This document shows, one piece after another, positions 5,907 to 8,076 of a stretch of 8,076 nt of DNA. Below the pieces are notes generated by a model that saw only the letters and a list, made by a program, of their open reading frames with translations, was not told where the DNA came from and did no database searches. Position numbers and translations under genes: made by a program. The number at the start of each line of letters is the position of its first letter. Position 1 is the first letter of the stretch. The stretch comes from Thermotogae bacterium (GTDB lineage Bacteria; Thermotogota; Thermotogae; B3-G13): the NCBI GenBank assembly GCA_015486095.1, contig WFSK01000124.1, positions 1 through 8,076 on the forward strand, written 5' to 3'.

Positions 5907-6341
5907 ATGAATCCGAGTTTTTTTGGTATAATGGATATAAGTGGTTCTGGATTAACCGCAGAACGTTTTAGAATGGATATAATAGCGGATAACATAGCGA
6001 ATGCAGAAACTACGAGAACCCCAGAAGGCGGACCATATAAGCGAAAAGTACCGATATTTGCTGAAAGGGTGGAGGATTCATTCGCTGATTTCCTATCGAG
6101 GGCAAAAGGAGCAGGAGTTAGAGTCATAGGTATACATGAGGATAATTCTCCACCACGATTGGTATACGACCCAACCAATCCAGATGCAGATGCAAATGGA
6201 TACGTTAGAATGCCGAATGTGAATGTTGTCAGGGAGATGGTGGATATGATATCTGCCCAGAGGGCATATGAGGCAAACATAAGTGTTATATCTTCAGCAA
6301 GATCTATGGTAAGATCTGCATTGGATATAGGTAGGGCTTAA
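5907..6341 (+). CDS. flgC: Flagellar proximal rod protein FlgC
   Basis: 144 residues, typical for FlgC. It is a secreted structural protein of the proximal rod. The N-terminal rod motif DNIANAETTRTPEGGPYKRK lies at 28-47, the conserved YDPTNPDAD at 87-95 and GYVRMPNVNVVREMVDMI at 98-115. The C-terminal helix AQRAYEANISV (117-127) is shared by the axial protein family (rod, hook, hook-associated proteins). AAAGGAG (5892-5898) lies 8 nt before the ATG. The stop codon ends 15 nt before the fliE start. All key blocks are intact. Confidence 0.97.
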   Translation: MNPSFFGIMDISGSGLTAERFRMDIIADNIANAETTRTPEGGPYKRKVPIFAERVEDSFADFLSRAKGAGVRVIGIHEDNSPPRLVYDPTNPDADANGYVRMPNVNVVREMVDMISAQRAYEANISVISSARSMVRSALDIGRA

Positions 6342-6356
6342 AAGAGGTGAAGTGAT

Positions 6357-6659
6357 GTGGGAGTGGATAAGGTAGGAAATACTGGTATGGGTGGTATTGG
6401 CGGTTTGAATAACTTGGGTGCAAACAAGAAGAAAACCAATGTGAATTTTTCTAAGATATTGTCTAAAGCAATAGAGCAGGTAAATGAATTGCAACATGAA
6501 GCGAGTAAGATGCAAGAAGATTTTGCCACGGGTAAAATAGATAACGTTCATGAAGTTCTCATAGCTGCTGAGAAAGCCGATATATCGCTCAGGCTAACGA
6601 CTGAAATCAGGAATAAAATAGTCGAAGCTTATAAGGAAATAATGAGGATGCAGATATAA
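6357..6659 (+). CDS. fliE: Flagellar hook-basal body complex protein FliE
   Basis: 100 residues, the usual FliE size. FliE links the MS-ring protein FliF to the rod and is among the first exported flagellar proteins. Residues 1-26 are a Gly/Asn-rich flexible tail; 29-60 form a helix; the conserved C-terminal block EVLIAAEKADISLRL (66-80) and TTEIRNKIVEAYKEIMRMQ (81-99) is diagnostic. The start is GTG at 6357, with AGAGGTG at 6343-6349 spaced 7 nt. The ATG at 6355-6357 overlaps it but opens a frame that stops after six codons. In many bacteria fliF-fliG-fliH-fliI follow; here the operon continues into a transporter gene instead. Confidence 0.96.
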   Translation: MGVDKVGNTGMGGIGGLNNLGANKKKTNVNFSKILSKAIEQVNELQHEASKMQEDFATGKIDNVHEVLIAAEKADISLRLTTEIRNKIVEAYKEIMRMQI

Positions 6660-6671
6660 ATAGACGATATT

Positions 6672-7625
6672 GTGAAAGTAATTTCGATATCTGAAAAAGG
6701 GAAAAAGCTTTTAGCCTATTTTTTTATAGGTTTTACAGTGCTGATATGGGGTATTTCCTTCGTGGCAACCAAAGTAGCAGTAGCTGTTATACCTCCTTAT
6801 ACACTTGCCTTGCTAAGATTTTCTATCTCCTATGCATTTTTATCACTGCTCTCTTATGGATATATTCGAAAAGAAGAAAACGGATATCTGAATAAGAAAG
6901 ATTATACTCATGCTGTATTAGCAGGGATAAGTGGGATAACTCTCAACTTTCTCTGTGAAAATCTGGGTCTAACTATGACTATTCCTTCAAATGCATCTTT
7001 TGTAATTTCCATAGCCCCACTCTTGACCATAATTATATTGGATATACTTTATCACAGAAGTCCTGCAATGCTCGAGTATCTCGGATCCATCCTTTCCATT
7101 GTAGGAATATTTTTTGTCATATACAATGGTAAATTCGATCTTGAAGTCAGGCCAATGGGGGATTTCATTATGTTGGGAGCCGCTTTCTCGTGGGCCATTT
7201 ATACTATCTTTTTGGACAAGATCATGGATAAATATAACGTGTTGTGGTTGACAAGAAAATTAACACTTTATGGTTTACTTGCTTTTATACCTTTTTCTGT
7301 TTCTGAATTTTCTTCTCATGGGATGGAATACACAAAATGGTTTTCTACACCTGTTATACTCAGCGTTCTTTTCCTTGGTCTTTTAGCTTCTGGCGTATGC
7401 TATATGACGTGGAATTATGCTATGAAACATGCTGGGACTAAATTCACAACGAATTTCATTTATATCATACCTTTTATAACCGTGATATTCGATGTACTCA
7501 TACTTCATAATGTCCCTACGTTCTTGATGCTTCTTGGCGGAGGTTTGATAGTATTAGGGGTATATTCTGCTAATAAGAGTATACGAGGAAGCATAAAGAT
7601 TAACATCAAAAACACGCCCGAGTAA
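6672..7625 (+). CDS. EamA-domain transporter of the drug/metabolite (DMT) superfamily
   Basis: 317 residues, hydrophobic throughout, with about ten predicted transmembrane helices arranged as two EamA repeats (about 15-151 and 165-300), the family's usual length. Landmarks are FTVLIWGISFVATKVA (21-36) in helix 1, LRFSISY (48-54), NASFVISIAPLLTII (107-121) and, in the second half, GAAFSWAIYTIF (169-180), LASGVCYMTWNYAMKHAG (238-255) and IPFITVIFDVL (266-276). It is probably an inner-membrane exporter of amino acids, nucleosides or another small metabolite; family membership does not reveal the substrate. It lies 12 nt after fliE, so it may be read from the flagellar transcript. The GTG start has no good ribosome binding site, and the next in-frame alternatives fall inside helix 1. 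By eye it is more A/T-rich than the flagellar genes, which could mean separate origin or simply the Phe/Ile/Leu content of a membrane protein. Confidence 0.9.
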   Translation: MKVISISEKGKKLLAYFFIGFTVLIWGISFVATKVAVAVIPPYTLALLRFSISYAFLSLLSYGYIRKEENGYLNKKDYTHAVLAGISGITLNFLCENLGLTMTIPSNASFVISIAPLLTIIILDILYHRSPAMLEYLGSILSIVGIFFVIYNGKFDLEVRPMGDFIMLGAAFSWAIYTIFLDKIMDKYNVLWLTRKLTLYGLLAFIPFSVSEFSSHGMEYTKWFSTPVILSVLFLGLLASGVCYMTWNYAMKHAGTKFTTNFIYIIPFITVIFDVLILHNVPTFLMLLGGGLIVLGVYSANKSIRGSIKINIKNTPE

Positions 7626-7636
7626 TCATCTCGGGC
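7608..7636 (-). terminator. Hairpin terminator shared by spoVS and the convergent transporter gene
   Basis: GCCCGAG (7616-7622) and CTCGGGC (7630-7636) form a perfect 7-bp G+C-rich stem around a 7-nt loop. On the minus strand five Ts follow (7612-7608) after a GTG spacer, as expected for intrinsic termination of spoVS. On the plus strand the stem is followed only by a weak T tract (7646-7649), so it may stop transcription less well in that direction. The transporter's TAA stop codon sits in the loop. Confidence 0.7.
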
Positions 7637-7676
7637 ACGCGCGTATTTTGCTCTCGATACCGTTACTTCTTTTTAG

Positions 7677-7940
7677 TTATCTTGGTTCTACTATGAATTT
7701 GATGGCAGTTCTTTCCTCACCATCGATCTCGACATCTGTAAACGCCGGAATGCAGATCAAATCCACACCACTTGGAGCAACATAGCCCCTCGCAATAGCA
7801 ATAGCTTTTACAGCTTGGTTTATTGCTCCAGCACCTATGGCTTGAAGTTCTGCCTTACCAGACTCCCTTATAACACCTGCCAAAGCACCTGCAACAGCAT
7901 TCGGTTTGGAATTCGACGAAACTTTCAATGTGTTATCCAT
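7677..7940 (-). CDS. spoVS: Stage V sporulation protein S (SpoVS) family protein
   Basis: 87 residues from the ATG at 7940, matching the usual SpoVS length of about 86. The family signature is almost complete: LKVSS at 5-9, NAVAGALAGVIRESG (14-28), AELQAIGAGAINQAVKAIAI (30-49), ARGYVAPSGVDLICIPAF (50-67) and IDGEERTAIKF (72-82). SpoVS is a small, Alba-like cytoplasmic protein. In Bacillus it affects spore coat and septation, yet it occurs in many bacteria that do not form spores, where its role is not settled and nucleic-acid binding is suspected. AGGAGG (7954-7949) is 8 nt from the ATG at 7940. The ATG at 7946 would leave only 2 nt, and a TTG at 7982 would place the binding site inside the coding region. 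The gene is monocistronic, with its own promoter and terminator. Confidence 0.95.
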   Translation of the reverse strand: MDNTLKVSSNSKPNAVAGALAGVIRESGKAELQAIGAGAINQAVKAIAIARGYVAPSGVDLICIPAFTDVEIDGEERTAIKFIVEPR

Positions 7941-8023
7941 CAACATTACCTCCTCATCTTCCTTAATTTTGATCGAGAGCAAATCTTAACATTCCCCCAA
8001 ACATCTCTTTTATAGCACTCATA

Positions 8024-8053
8024 AGTATACACAATGTTTTGATATTATGTCAA
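8024..8053 (-). promoter_or_regulatory. Strong sigma-A promoter of spoVS
   Basis: On the minus strand a perfect TTGACA (8053-8048) is followed after 18 bp by TATACT (8029-8024, five of six). Transcription would start near 8017, leaving a leader of about 77 nt before the ATG at 7940. A second TTGACA at 8074-8069 lies 21 bp further upstream, with CATAAT about 19 bp beyond it, and may be an accessory or fortuitous site. Confidence 0.7.
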
Positions 8054-8076
8054 GATATCGAGTCTCTATGTCAAAC

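Noticed and set aside
7637..7644. Self-complementary ACGCGCGT after the terminator stem
   Set aside because: An 8-bp palindrome alone, with no second copy or matching promoter context, is not enough to call a regulatory site.
7964..8022. 19-codon leader peptide (ATG at 8022, minus strand) before spoVS
   Set aside because: Its ATG begins only 2 nt after the -10 box, before the likely transcription start, and has no ribosome binding site.

Overview
This window holds about eight protein genes from a bacterium of moderate G+C. The organism is flagellated, makes isoprenoids by the MEP (non-mevalonate) route, and uses ATA and AGA/AGG codons heavily, a habit common in thermophiles. A site-2-type metalloprotease gene coupled to ispG, together with a SpoVS-type protein, suggests Thermotogota or a related deep-branching group. 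This is an inference from gene content; no rRNA is present to confirm it.

Left end (1-548, minus): the first 182 residues of a ribokinase-like PfkB sugar kinase. It has a near-consensus sigma-A promoter and a LacI-family/cre-like operator lying over the predicted transcription start. Next comes a 569-bp non-coding stretch (549-1117). It contains a rightward promoter candidate, an unusual 196-bp nested palindrome (727-922, perfect 24-bp outer arms), a third related copy of one arm segment at 676-712, and then a promoter and 5' leader for the next gene.

1118-2659 (plus): an aldehyde dehydrogenase of the ALDH7 (antiquitin, alpha-aminoadipate semialdehyde dehydrogenase) type. It runs convergent to a minus-strand pair, rseP-like (5368 to 3791) and ispG (3791 to 2718). 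The two genes overlap by one base, and the ispG ribosome binding site is built from the Gly codons that end the protease.

Right half: a plus-strand flagellar rod operon, flgB-flgC-fliE (5486-6659), followed after 12 bp by a DMT/EamA-type ten-helix transporter (6672-7625). A hairpin that includes the transporter stop codon separates it from the convergent minus-strand spoVS gene (7940 to 7677), which has its own strong promoter at 8024-8053.

The best-understood units are the rod operon (FlgB and FlgC are proximal rod proteins; FliE joins the rod to the MS ring) and the protease/IspG pair. The ribokinase and the ALDH7 enzyme look independently controlled. The strongest unexplained signal is the palindromic element at 676-922, which may be a structured RNA or a small non-autonomous mobile element.
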